64,000 bases of DNA, taken from positions 15,969,108-16,033,107 of the forward strand of contig NC_060886.1 in NCBI RefSeq assembly GCF_014805685.1, read 5' to 3'. Below, one piece after another: positions 11,176 to 58,865 of this stretch. The notes under the pieces are model-generated. The model did not search any database. It saw only the letters and a program-made list of their open reading frames with translations, and had not been told where the DNA came from. This DNA comes from Silurus meridionalis. Its lineage: Eukaryota > Chordata > Actinopteri > Siluriformes > Siluridae. The position numbers were made by a program, and so were the translations under genes. Position 1 is the stretch's first letter. The number at the start of each line of letters is the position of its first letter.

Positions 11176-12612
11176 GTTACGCTTGCAAACTCAGTTGCCA
11201 TGATACGCAGCACAGGTCACGTGCTCACGGCCCTTCGTTGAGCTCCGTGTGATGTTGCCGACGACAAACAAACATGGCGTTCAGTGGACGCTTTTATACA
11301 GTCAAATGAATGATCAAGTAGAGAAAAAAAAACAAGGAATTACTAAGAACTGGATATCCATCAAAAAAAGATATGACAGGACAAAAATAAATCTTATGAT
11401 GCAGCTACTTTGATCCATATTAAAGGAGCTGCAGGGATATTTAGCACTTTCTAAACTCATGTTGTTGAAATCTCTGGATTATGGATTAGTTTATATGGAA
11501 CCATAATGTTGAATGGTCTGGCGAGACCATATAGACGTTTTTGGATATAAGATACACTTGACAAGAAAAACAGTGTATCAGCTAATAAAAAAACTCACAC
11601 ACCCATGGTGAAGCATCGAATGCAGCAATCCTACTATGGGGCTGCTGCTCTTCAGCTGGTACGGAAGCTCTAATGAAATAGAAGAAATAATGGATAGCTC
11701 AAAATGCCATTCTATGGAGCAAAACCTGGAAAGCCCTGGGTAGCTGTAGAATGTGACCTTCCAACTCAATAATGACCTAAATCACAATTCAAACGTGAAC
11801 AATTGTGTGGGGGGAAAAAGGTCTAAATTCTATTTAAAAAACCCTGTAAAATTATTTGAGGAAGGATGCAAGAATAGAGGAATAAAATGGCCAGATTAAG
11901 ATGTGCTAAGCTGGTAAAAATAATAAGAATGAGCTTTGAGCATATACAAAACATTTTCATTCATTCTTCTGTTTAGTTTTGCTACATTTTTTACATGACA
12001 AAATCTTAATCGATTTTCCGCCTTTTTTTTTTTTTAATATCCACTGGCCCTGTATTTTGTATTTTTTTTTTTATATAAACAGACTCTTTTCTATCTTCAT
12101 CTATTATTGCAAAACTATTCAAAATGTTCTATTGTAGCTTTTCTATTAAACAGAGGTATACCCAGTGCCATATTCTATCCATGAAATATTTGTACATTTT
12201 CTCCAAAAAGGACACTTAAATCACTATGAAAGCTATACAAAATGGAAGTCTTCTTTGTCTTCATGCACACAAAATGAAGATTTGTCTGTTCAATTGGGTT
12301 CTTAGATTCTTAATCCTTCAATATTGCTACATGTATCAAATATGCATTGTACTCATGAGCAATTAAACATTTGATGGATTGTATGGTGGCATAAAGAAAC
12401 AATAAGTCAAGCAATGATTAAGTTAAACTATTCAAACACAAGGCACAAACAAATTCAACATGAGTGGAGTAACTTTTATGTTACCACATAAACATTTCAA
12501 ACTTGACACAGATAGAATTTACACATCCTGTGTATGAAGAAAAATACATCATAAATAAACAAAATTATGTCAGAAACAAACATATATAAATAAGCAGCAC
12601 ATATAAAATCAA
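11176..12612. other. Spacer between efhc2 and the fundc1 3' end
   Basis: Contains the upstream part of the efhc2 promoter (moderately CpG-rich to about 11,290) and then AT-rich sequence. Only the Tc1 transposase remnant at 11,580-11,800 is recognisable; the rest shows poly-T runs (about 12,023 and 12,062) and no gene. Confidence 0.5.
11580..11800 (+). mobile_element. Tc1-like transposase fragment
   Basis: Words such as ACTATGGGGCTGCTGCTCT, AATGGATAGCTC and CAATAATGACC in this order match the middle of Tc1-type transposase genes (I-L-W-G-C-F ... I-M-D-S ... H-D-N-D-P). Stops and frameshifts break every frame and no terminal repeats were found. Confidence 0.55.
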
Positions 12613-12618
12613 TTTATT
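12613..12618 (-). terminator. Likely fundc1 poly(A) signal
   Basis: First AATAAA on the minus strand after the fundc1 stop at 12,958, giving a 3' UTR of about 350 nt. Signals further downstream cannot be excluded. Confidence 0.5.
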
Positions 12619-12957
12619 ATTTGATTTCAATTTAACTCAGGCTCACGCCATGATATGTGAAACATAAATAGTCATGGAACAGTGTAAAGATTTCTACCTT
12701 ATCAACAACAATACTAATCAAAATGGGCATTAAATGGCTCATAGCATAGCAGTTAATATATTATCTACAGCATTGCTTTTTCTTTCCTAGCCATGCTGAT
12801 AGCTGAGAGGCGCAACTATATTTCCCAACTCTGCCTCAAACCAAACAATACTGTAACCATTCTTGGGTGCATGTTTCTTTGATACAGCAATAAAATGTAA
12901 CACATGAAATATCTCTGGGTAGGAAGTGTTCATTAGTATAGCAGGCCCAGCTGTGAC

Positions 12958-15084
12958 TCAAGATGCCAGACCCAGCAGAAATCCTCCAAGAAATCCACTT
13001 GAAACAACTATATTCCTCTTGACAAATTCTGTGGACTGCAAAACGATAAGGAAAAAAGTTGTTACCACAAAAAACATTAATAATAATGTAATATCCAAAA
13101 TTATACCTGCTAGACTTAAGATTAAAAATGTTATGTTATTTTTACTTCTTTGGTTTTCACTACAATTATATACAAAAATAATTTGAAGCAACAACAGTTT
13201 AATCAAATTACCACACCCCTACTAGGATTTCATTTGACTTATATTTTTATTTTAAATAACATTACTCCTTTCAAGTTGTATAACTACTATAACAAAAACT
13301 ATTATTTCATACATAAACAGGATAAATAAACATATTTAAAAATTCCATGATTATATTGGAAATTCTAAACATAAAAATTATTACCAGAAGTTTCTTTATA
13401 ATTATGTTTTTATTTGGATTCTCATATATTATTTGTTTCTTTTCTAATACTAGTAATGCAAATGAAGCGGTGCGAGGTCTCAGGGAATGAAATACATGTA
13501 GGAATTCTTCTGCATTGTGATGCTACCTCATCAATAAATGAATTCAGTTCTGGTGCAGCTTTGCTGGCCTTCTTCTTCAGGTGCTTTTTTGCTTTATTAA
13601 CATCCTTCTTTACTTTCTTCCAGTCTACCTGCACGTACCCACTGTGATTGGCAATCTGAAAATGTAAATCTTTCTTCATGACTATTATTGCAGAATATCC
13701 ATAGATAAATTGAAAATGTGTAAAGAAGATTAAGTAGTATTTAAGTAGTAAGTAAAGTATATAAAATGTATGATGTTGGGCTTACTTGCAATAAAAGAAA
13801 TCCTCCACCAACTGCAGTTGCAGCAATTTTTCCAACTTTCTGAAATAAATAACCAGCACACCTAGGATACAGACAAAGAAATACAAAATAAATACCCCTA
13901 TGTTTGGTTCTGTTAAATGTATTTTTGCCATTATTATATACTCTCTTAGAAAAATACAAAAATGTTACAAGCGGTGTCTTTCTACTTGAACAGCAGGCAT
14001 ACGAATGTTATTCAGAAATTATATGAAGATGCATGTGAAGGTGCATCGCTTCTAGCTTTACCATCCTGTTACGCCACCCATCAAGATCTGTGTGGCGACT
14101 GAATACTTTTCAGCAATGGGTCCTGTGTTGCTCCCGAAAACTCGACTCCACCACTGATGCCGTCGTGCATATTCAGTGATGTCCACCACCTCGTACAGCT
14201 CATCCTCGCTCTCAGCTTCTGTGTGGGAATTAAATAAAAACAGTTCAGACATCCACATATAGGTAAGCTGTTTAGTTTTATGCATCAAGGAATCAGTATA
14301 GCCTTGGTGAAGCTCTCATGTTGGGTGGTATAAGGGTTTCTCCAGACAACCAAATGTGTTTAATAAGAGGCAAAGTTTTACAAATTTTCAACACAATGGT
14401 TTGGAGGAGGCCTCTACATACAACCCTTATATGGCTGCTCTACTTCATATGAACCATTCCCACTTCTAAGACAAGTTTATGCAAAGAAAACTATCACTAA
14501 AATCACTACAAAATGAGACGGTCATATTGTCAAACAGCAGACAGCATGAAACTGTTACTAAAGATAGATACATTGAGTGCTTTACTAAAGGTAACCAAAA
14601 TGAAATGGTCGTTTTCACATACCCCAGCTTGACAGTAAGCTGGGGTCAGCAATGATACAGTACCCCTAGAGCGGACAGGGTTAAGGGCCTTGCTCAGGGG
14701 CCCAGCAGGGGCGCTGTGGCTTTAACCCTCGACCATATGATCAGAAAACCAGAGCCTTCATCACCGAACCACCACTGTGTACCTCATCTATACATTATCT
14801 AGGTTTAGTGATTGGCATTCATAGCAATGAAATACAAACGAGAAAAGCAAATATAATCCTATTCATTTTTTATTCGGAGATGTCCATTTTACACAATAAC
14901 ACAAATGCTAGTTAATTAGAAACCAATAAGAAGGTAATGAAGCAGACCATTGAGATGACACGTCGACCGTAATGACTTTATTTTCTCTATAAGCTCCGAC
15001 ACCGGTTAGGAACGGTCTACGTATGTTTCATATATAAAGGTTTAGTGTGAGCATTTCTAATTTACCTTCTCCGCGATCCGCCAT
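12958..15084 (-). CDS. fundc1: FUNDC1, outer mitochondrial membrane mitophagy receptor (5 exons)
   Basis: Exons: 15084-15066, 14218-14062, 13861-13786, 13655-13527, 13035-12958, joining in phase to 459 nt (152 aa; human 155). Residues 1-20 are acidic and hold the LC3-interacting motif Y15-E-V-V18; then comes the conserved [15 protein letters not shown] block ([12 protein letters not shown]). Three hydrophobic helices follow: [16 protein letters not shown] onward, [13 protein letters not shown], and the C-terminal [16 protein letters not shown]. In mammals FUNDC1 recruits LC3 during hypoxia and is controlled by SRC (Tyr18), CK2 (Ser13) and ULK1 (Ser17). Here the Tyr and a Ser13-like Ser10 are present, but the position before the Tyr is Leu14 instead of Ser. 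The neighbours efhc2 and kdm6a support fundc1 over its paralogue fundc2. Confidence 0.95.
14633..14790 (-). repeat. Dispersed SINE-like repeat in fundc1 intron 1
   Basis: Reads CCAGCTTGACAGTAAGCTGG, then GGGCCTTGCTCAGGGGCCC, then ATGATCAGAAAACCAGAGCC. The same word order, in reverse orientation, appears at 62,225-62,430, and shorter relatives at 20,474-20,612. The family is common in fish genomes; I cannot name it with confidence. Confidence 0.6.
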
Positions 15085-15124
15085 TTTACACATCTAAAGT
15101 GTTGACAACCGTCGAGCTACCAAG

Positions 15125-15157
15125 GCGCATGCGCAGTGCGATACTGAAACACGGAAG
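15125..15157 (-). promoter_or_regulatory. fundc1 promoter: NRF-1 and ETS sites
   Basis: The palindrome GCGCATGCGC (15,125-15,134) is a perfect NRF-1 core 41-50 bp above the fundc1 ATG, and an ETS core CGGAAG (15,152-15,157) follows. Both are typical of TATA-less promoters of nuclear genes for mitochondrial proteins. Confidence 0.65.
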
Positions 15158-15438
15158 TGGGTTCTGCTTATAATGCATATGACGCATTGATGAGTAATAT
15201 GACGCATTGATGAATCCAAACATTACGATCTATAGCACGGGTTTTAATCTCCTGGATGTTTATTCTGGTCCGTTTGGTACAATTATATTATCCAACTGTA
15301 TATTTTATGACGTGAACGGGTACATTTATTTGGATTAATAAAAGACACAAACCAAGCAGACATTTCAGACATGGATGCAGAAGATTAGTGACTATAATGT
15401 TAGTTTTGCAATTATCTACGAGCTTTAAGAAATAACCA

Positions 15439-15510
<72 letters not shown>

Positions 15511-16699
15511 AGACCAAGAAAGACCTGGGCAACAGAAAAGTGGTACAAAATGTAATTTCAACCATGAATATGGATGCAGCGGGTTTGCCATTACAAAGCT
15601 ATTGGTTCATATAAATGGCAGTAGCACTGATTGTTTTTTAATCCCTTTCCTGGTTTGGGCATTGTAATACTATCAACTGCACCTCATACAGCCTTATAAA
15701 ACAGTTCTGAACACCACTTACATTGTCCTTGATATTTCAGTTCAGTTACAACTCAAACAGAACAAAGTATGGCATTATGAAACACTTTCACTTAATAGAG
15801 CACTTGCCAGAATGTCATGGCAGCTTTTCTGTTTCATTTTATACAAACCCTGGAGCTGTGAAGCTGTAAGGTTGTGTTGTGAACCCTGCCTGCATGTCTG
15901 CCTGCTGTCTGCCACCACTGTGCCATCATAGCAGTTTTCCATGTACGGATTTCCACATCTGTATTTACTACAAAATCAGGTTTGTGCTTGTTTGGAGAGT
16001 TGCTTCTTAATAAACGCTATGCTATATAATATGCCAGACTTATTGATATCCAATGTTGTATGTAAAATTCCTGTAAAACAATTAATTTAGGACCCAAGCA
16101 TTTAAAATAATTTGCATTGGTGGTAGAATGACTGTGGGAGTCTATAACGTATTGTTCTGGAGCTAATTCATCATTCACATCTGATGATCTTTTGGGTTCT
16201 TTTAACTGTAGATATTTTTCATTTAATGCCATGCAGCAGTAGAGTTTTAAAACCATTATCACTCATCAAGATAAAACTTTGTTCGTCCCACAGTGGGGAA
16301 ATGACCAGTTAGTTAGATAGTTAACTATCATGCATTATTATAATGTTACACAATAATAATGTTAAGACGAGTTATAAGTGCATAGAAGTATATAGAAGAA
16401 GTGTCTGTGTGTGTGTGTGTGTGTGTGTGCGTGTGTGTGTACATATAGACAAATAGACCAAACAGTCTCACAACTGAATGATATTGAGCATAAACTGGGA
16501 AAGACACATTTCGCTTTAAAATATTGTATTCCTTTTTTTATTTATGTATCTATAAAATATGATATATATGTTATGCAAGACATTAGAATCAATTGAAAAT
16601 ATAAACCACTGGTCGCTTATTAAAAGCGGAACTGGCAACAGTGACCATTACGCCTATCTCAATCTTTGCATACCTTTGTGAGTGTGAATGGACAGCTGT
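15158..16699. other. Spacer between the fundc1 and kdm6a promoters
   Basis: Holds an (AT)n array at 15,442-15,508, a short GT array at about 16,403-16,440, and at about 16,258-16,330 a piece resembling the 3' tail of a fish non-LTR retroelement (GTTCGTCCCACAGTGGGGAA). No gene was recognised. Confidence 0.5.
15442..15508. repeat. (AT)n microsatellite
   Basis: About 33 uninterrupted AT units upstream of fundc1. Confidence 0.95.
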
Positions 16700-17251
16700 T
16701 TGAGCCAATGAGATTGTCTAAGAGACTTTGACGCAATCCCAGTAGTGCGTTGTCCTCCAATCGGAGTAGGCGGAGAGACAGCGTAAAGTTGAGTCGTTTG
16801 TTATTTATCCTCCCCCTTTGAAAGTTTATGAAAAAGAGGGATCCCAAGACAAGGCCGGTCACGTGTTTGTAGGCACGCGCAGCGATTGGTTCAAACGACA
16901 AGAGAAGGCGTGGTCAAGCGGCGGCGTGGGTTCGCTTGAGTGACACAATTATAACAAGTTGGAACTGGCGGCTGAAGGGGAAGTTTGCGATATCGTTACA
17001 TTTACACGTAACGGCAAAAACAAAGAAATCCGTTTTGCAGTGTGACGTGCCTGGTTCGGTCTCGGGAAAAGCGAGCGGGATCTGCGTGGAAGACAATGTG
17101 AAAAGGGGGCTGTTTTGAGGAGAGTCTTTTTCCTGGACGGATTTTGGCATCTGCTCATTTGGCGTTTGGGGTCCGCACAGAGGTGCTGGCGAACGGCGAG
17201 CTGGTAGATTAATCCGGTGGCGTGGCTTTGCTGCTTCTTTTGGACTCTTCC
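16700..17251 (+). promoter_or_regulatory. kdm6a CpG-rich promoter and 5' UTR
   Basis: GC and CpG content rise sharply from about 16,700. CCAAT boxes occur at 16,705-16,709 and 16,757-16,761 and, inverted, at 16,885-16,889; a CACGTG E-box lies at 16,860-16,865. No TATA box is placed convincingly, as expected for a CpG-island promoter. The start site is probably near 16,950-17,150. An in-frame TAA at 17,210-17,212 precedes the ATG at 17,252. Confidence 0.65.
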
Positions 17252-53197
<35,946 letters not shown>

Positions 53198-53502
53198 CAT
53201 TAACATTAACAAGTTCTGAGGATAAACCCCTGGAACGCAACCTAACTCTTTCTGATATTCAGGAGTAGTGACCCAGTTCCACACCACTGGTTTCTGTAGC
53301 AAATAGCACAAGGCTGCTGGTTCTAAACTGTTTGTCTATGCAACCCAAATACAGAGAGTCAACCCCACTGGTCTGGAGCAGACAGTGGGCACCTCTTCAA
53401 TCTATTCTCGGACTGTTTTGACTGGCTCAGCACCACTTCTTAGAGGGAAAAGGCAAACTATATACAAAGGATAAATCAGTGAAAAATAATTTTTTATTCA
53501 TT

Positions 53503-53576
<74 letters not shown>

Positions 53577-53838
53577 AAATTACAACTGGCAAAATCACTC
53601 AAACTACTGATGTCTTTCTTTTTCTTTCTATTCTTTTGTTTTGAATCTGATGAATTTCTTTCCTTTCTTAAGTGATTTATGTATGGGGTGAAACATGACC
53701 ATAGGTCCTTGAATTTCTTTCTGTACTAAATGAGTCCTAGGGTAGCTGGTCTTTCTTAAATTTCTTTAGGCAATGAAATTGAAAAAAGAGAATTATAATG
53801 TGAAGGTAATTCATTTTTTTTATCAGTTTATATGTTAG

Positions 53839-53923
<85 letters not shown>

Positions 53924-54223
53924 TAAGGAAAAACAGCCAAGTCACAAAGAAACATGGGTTGCACATGGCTAATGAGTAAACTTTAATTTGTACTTTTTTG
54001 TTATGTTTCTAATCTTGTAAATTTACACTATTTATAAATGTGTATTTATTGCTTGAAAATATTTGTTGATGGAATGCTGTTATTTTTTGAGAGTACACAC
54101 CATTAAATTTTATGGAGCAGCGTTGTTTTACCATTTCTCTTATGTTTTCTATACATGGATTAAACTGTTTCGTAAAGAAATGTACGGAAAACACTGTCAA
54201 ATTCTTTGACAGGTGTTTGAGTT

Positions 54224-54229
54224 ATTAAA
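54224..54229 (+). terminator. Likely kdm6a poly(A) signal
   Basis: ATTAAA, followed within 20-30 nt by a GT-rich stretch (GACTGTGTGTATAATCTGTG) that fits a downstream element. Confidence 0.55.
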
Positions 54230-54233
54230 CAGT

Positions 54234-54239
54234 TTTAAT
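54234..54239 (-). terminator. Likely dipk2b poly(A) signal
   Basis: ATTAAA on the minus strand, 83 nt past the dipk2b stop and four bases from the opposed kdm6a signal. Confidence 0.5.
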
Positions 54240-54321
54240 TGAAATGTGACTGTGTGTATAATCTGTGATGCATGAAACCTACGCAGTGCATAGTCCTGAC
54301 AAAATTGGGATTTCTGATGCT

Positions 54322-55815
54322 CTAGAACTTGGCACTATACCTGCATTCAGGATACCTGTATCCATAATCAATATTGCATGGCCTGAAGTGCTGTAATGTC
54401 TCTTTAAGGATTTGAACAGCTTTGTGTATCCTCTGGTCTGACTGAGCTTGGTCTGCACATATAGTAATTTCTGTGATTGCTATACTGGGCAGTCCAGACT
54501 CTTTAGCATCTGTAGAAGTGAGCAGTTTGGGAAGAACGTGCCTACAGAGCAAGGCAAAGCTTTGAGTGGGACGAATGCTTTTACAGGGAGGAGTTCTTAT
54601 GCAGGAACCGCTCAGACATGAGAACACATCTGTGTGGTTGTCGTGTTGGTCTGCTTCAGTGTGGAATCCTACAGAAGGTATGTGGTTATTACATTTGTGC
54701 ATATTAATCATTAAATGCATACTGTTATGAATAGGGCAGAAGGTCTGAACACATTAGATGTGCTACATTTTTTTTTTTCTCTCACTTGTATAGCAGTACA
54801 GATTTACTGTCCTGTGAAAATAACACCGCCATTATTGTCTGTAGCTGTCAGTAGCTGACAAAAGTAAGTACACCGTAAGTAAAAAAAATAGATTTACATT
54901 GTGTAATCATGCAAAGCCACATGTCCTGGTCATGTTCATGTTTTTATCTGATTGACAGGACCATACAAATTTGTGTATCTTGTATAAGAGCAGTTAAAAT
55001 TTGGTGAGAAATTTGAGAGCAATTCTCTCATGCTGACCACTAGATGTTCAACATGGCACCTCATTGCAAAGAACTCAAGATTTGCGAATCAGAATTGTTG
55101 CTCTCCACAAAGATGGCCTATCGGATGATCACTAACACACTGGATCTGAGTTACAGTACAGTAGCCTGGGTCATACAAAGGTTCTCCAAGACTGGTTCCA
55201 CTCGGAACAGACCTTCGCAAGGGTCGGTCAAAAAAGTTGAGTCCTTGTGCTGTTCGTTAAGCGCAAAAACTTTTCAAAAACAGACTGATGCCAGCATTGC
55301 TTTAGAGGGTGCAGAAGCGAAAGTTCCACTTCGGGCATTCACACCATACGCCGCACACTGCAACAAATTGGTTTGCATGGCCGTCATCCCAGAAGGAAGT
55401 CTCTACTGAAGCTGGCTTACAAGAACGCCTGCATACAGTTTGCTGAAGACAACCTGTCCAAGAGCAACGGGAGTTTCCCAACGTCATAACCCCAAACACA
55501 CCGCTATGATGACAATTGCCTTTCTGAGGAAGGTGAAGGTGATGGAGTGGACAATTGTCTATAGACGTGAACCATGTTGGGCAACCTCCATCTGACGGCG
55601 AAGAAGCGCCATGTGTCTAACATCCAGCAGCTCTGTGATGTCATTATGGAGGAGTGGAAGAGGTGACCTGTGCAGCTCTGGTGAATTCCAGGATTAAAGC
55701 AGTGCTAGATATCAGTGGTGCTCACAAGATAGACAATTTGAACTTAAACTTGAATTTGTTAAAACTGTTTCTACTTGGGGTGTACTCACTTTTATTGCTA
55801 TTAATTTAGACAAAC

Positions 55816-55851
<36 letters not shown>

Positions 55852-58800
55852 CTGTTATATACATTTTCTCTCTCTCAAGTGTATGTATATATAATATAAA
55901 ATATTCATAAATATAAAAAAAATATAAAAGGGGTGTAACGGTACTCGTACCGTAAATTTCGTACCGAATGCAAACAGTTAAAATCTGAGTTCCCTCAGAA
56001 ACATAGTGTGAAGCATGTTTTTTTTAGTCATTGGTTAGAGGCTAATGCTAGCGCTACGTATTCTTTAGTCTTTTTTGATGCACGTGCAAACCAATTGTTG
56101 TTTCCGGTATGGAATGACTAGTTCAGCTTTAAATATTTCTCTTAAAAGCAGAAAATCTTGACAGTTCCACAAATCGAGGGGGTGAATGAAATGAAGGATG
56201 GAAGGAATGAAGACGTTTGTTAAAGTGTGCTGAAACAAGTAGAACAGTTCAGTAGAACGTATCTTTAGAAAATTAGAAAATTAAATATAAATTACACGCA
56301 CTTACTTACACGTGTTACCCAAGTAGTGTCTAACGAATGTTAACAATTTAATTAGATTATTTAATTTGTTTTATTTTATTTATTCAATTAAATTTGTGCC
56401 ACTTTAATCAATTAATCAATATAATAAAGTGAACTGCATTCATTTTATTTTTATAAAATTTTATTTTATGCATTATTTAACCAAGTGGCATTTTATTTAA
56501 AATTGTTAAAAAAAATGTAAACTATTGAGGTTCACAAATGTTAATAATAATAAACTGTGTTAATAATAAACGACAAGCAATTTTATGTTTTGGCATTTTC
56601 TTTTCTTAACCGTACCGAAATTGAACCGAACCGTGACTTAAAATACCGAGGTACGTACAGAACTGAATTTGGTGTACCGTTACACCCCTAATACACATGC
56701 ATATATAATGTGCGCACGTAGCTGCATGTGGTCACACTAATCTAGTTTTGTTTTCTGTCAATCTGCTAATTGGAGAGCCCACTTTGCCAATGCTTGCATT
56801 ATTGTACCTATTCATTTAAAATCCCTCACCCTCCTGCAGATCAATGATCCCGATTGTGCTGGCATCCATGATGAAAAGCCTTCCATCCTCCGCTATGCCA
56901 AATATGTCCTCTGAAACGCTGGTGTAGTAAAGGCGGAAGTGGAGGCTATTGGAGGTCAAGCTCTGGGTGATGTGGAGGATCTGGTAGGCAGCATCAGATC
57001 TGTGTGCCAGCGCTGATTGGTACAGGCTTCTCAGGGGTCTGCAGCCTGCCCACACCATCAGCCTGCCACAGGAACCGTGATAGCGCGGGAAGGGCCAACC
57101 CTCATTGCCTGGAAACATCTAGAGCAACACAGTAGGGGTGGGGGAGAAAGAAGCTGCTTAGAAATGTTTCACAAAAGAGAGCCTACTCAATTGAGTCACT
57201 TTGTTATATTTCAAAATGTTCGAAGGGTTATGTAAGTTTGGTACCAGCATTTTAAAATGCTTCTATGTGGATTTTCTTTCTTCTGAAAAGAAAACCATCA
57301 GCTGACCTTAGAGGGATAAAATGAGTAATTTATTGTGCCAGATAGCACCTTTCCTGTTAAGAGGGTAATGGATACTACACAGCTATAAATATAAAAGTGA
57401 AGGGATTTTATATGCACTTACTAATCAAAAGGTGTTCAGGTTTCTGTGAATTGTGGACAGAAAACATTTGAATTGGAAACCATTTTGTTTTATACGTTAA
57501 CCATTAAGAATAAGTAGACACCACCATGCTCACGAAAATTCCTTTTTTTAAATATGCTTAGTATGTGCAATGCGCATATAAACTGTGATCATTTTGTTTT
57601 ATACCTGCAGTATAAGAGGCTGTTGATTGACAGCCATTGTGTAGAGTAGTCTGAGCTTGTCCTTTGTGGTGAAGTGCTTCATTTGCACACTGCCCACATC
57701 AGCCACCTCAAAATAGCGGCGCACGATTCGATTCAGCAGCCTCTGAGATGGGCAGCGCAGCATTGGACTGACCAGACCCTTATAACAGAGGTGAACATAC
57801 AATGCAATAGTGTCTTTAGGATTTGTAAAAAAATAAATAAATAAAATCAGCTGCACCAACATCAATGCCAATGTATGTCATTGTGAAAATAGGAATGATT
57901 AATTTACTTGAAAAGTCTAATAAAGAGGAATAAAGCAAGTGAAGTATCTTAACTGACAGCTGTAAATTATTAGGTAAATTGTGTAAAGCTTAGAACTGCA
58001 TAGAAACAGACCTGCACCATACTGTGTAACAGGATATTAGAGTTGGCCAAGTTCTGGAAACGTGGGGTTGCTCTCAGAACTGCCTCGATGCTACAGGATT
58101 TCCTTTTGCCTGCTGAGATGCAAATGCTTTCGTCAGCCAGCTGGTGCAGGTCGGGGGAAACCATGCGTGACAGCACTACGGGCCGCCAGGTTTCCGAATC
58201 ATCTGTATAAATTGCCTCATAAGATGTCCTGTTATCTGAGGAAAAGTGCAGTTGAGGATCCAGCCACCTTTCAAACCTGGTGTGAAGCCAAGCGTATTTC
58301 CAATCTTTTAGTTAATTGTTATTTCAGCTTTTTAAGCAAATTATTTGCCAATTTTTGTGCTAAATTCTTTATATTTGGAGGATGTTTGCAACCATTGATG
58401 AAAAAAATAAAAGTTTAATATGCAATAACCATGAAATCTAAGATAAACAAAGTTCACTTCGGAATCACATTTCTTCATAATTGTGTTTAAACCCTTTATT
58501 TCTATGTTGTGGATTTAATGGTCATATGAACACTCGGTCTATTTTGGTTTTCTGCTGTGTGAACTGTAGAGTGTATGTCTGGAAAGAGAAAGTAATAGCA
58601 CATAAAAAATATAGCCTTTTTAAACTCACTCACCACCTTACCTTATTTGCTCTTTATAAAGCTTCTTGCATATAGAAGTGCCCACACAGGCATTGCATTT
58701 ATCCAGACCCAGGAAGCTTCTTGTAAAACTGTTGGATCCTTGTGATGGTAGAGGTGAAGGATTTGGGACCACCAAAGGCAGTCCTATGTACAGGAACCAA

Positions 58801-58865
58801 CCATGCCACCATGCTCTTCCAATCGATTCTGCAAAGGCCATGGACAAGAGACTCCTCACTGCCAT
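54322..58865 (-). CDS. dipk2b: DIPK2B (CXorf36/DIA1R), divergent secretory-pathway kinase (5 exons)
   Basis: Exons: 58865-58642, 58276-58012, 57778-57605, 57118-56830, 54668-54322, joining in phase to 1,299 nt (432 aa; human 433). The start chosen (GGGATGG context) gives this near-identical length; the N-terminus MAVRSLLSM, followed by a Trp/Leu-rich run to about residue 35, fits a signal sequence. Diagnostic blocks are SFLGLDKCNACVGTSICKK (about 48-66), RCPSQRLLNRIVRRY, KDKLRLLYTMAVNQQP, FPGNEGWPFP and the end YRYPECRYSAKF; Cys-rich pairs suit an oxidising compartment. Family members (DIA1/FAM69 group) are distant kinase homologues of the secretory route; LFIMDAS with D306 sits where a metal-binding Asp is expected, but activity is unproven. 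The gene converges on kdm6a. Introns 1-3 hold nothing recognisable. Confidence 0.93.
54850..55812 (+). mobile_element. Degenerate Tc1-like transposon in dipk2b intron 4
   Basis: Inverted ends ACAAAAGTAAGTACACC (about 54,858) and GGTGTACTCACTTTTATTGC (about 55,780) bound a decayed transposase. The N-terminal helix-turn-helix part is at 55,044-55,409 (a frame with CKELKICESELLL and STVAWVIQRFSKTGSTRNRP), then frameshifted remains up to GTGACCTGTGCAGCTCTGG. Exact borders are blurred by the GT array that follows at 55,818-55,848. Confidence 0.75.
55818..55848. repeat. (GT)n microsatellite
   Basis: About 15 GT units immediately beyond the Tc1-like element. Confidence 0.9.
55929..56689. mobile_element. 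hAT-like non-autonomous element in dipk2b intron 4
   Basis: Ends AGGGGTGTAACGGTAC and, inverted, GGTGTACCGTTACACCCCT form clear terminal repeats. Flanking octamers AATATAAA and AATACACA agree at 6 of 8 bases, suggesting an old duplication. No transposase frame. Its interior (56,185-56,420) shares ordered words with efhc2 intron 1 at 10,027-10,310. Confidence 0.7.

Larger units (their letters stand above)
53198..54250 (+). other. kdm6a: kdm6a 3' UTR with two long AT arrays
   Basis: Sequence from the TGA to the ATTAAA at 54,224-54,229, with another ATTAAA at 54,112-54,117. It contains two self-complementary (AT)n arrays, about 63 bp at 53,508-53,571 and about 80 bp at 53,842-53,921. If transcribed, these could fold back on themselves or pair with each other. 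Confidence 0.65.

Noticed and set aside
16936..17118. Upstream open frame in the kdm6a 5' region
   Set aside because: It lacks an ATG and is explained by high GC content.
17222..17251. Upstream GTG start for kdm6a
   Set aside because: The ATG at 17,252 gives the conserved N-terminus; the GTG would add 10 unconserved residues directly after an in-frame TAA.
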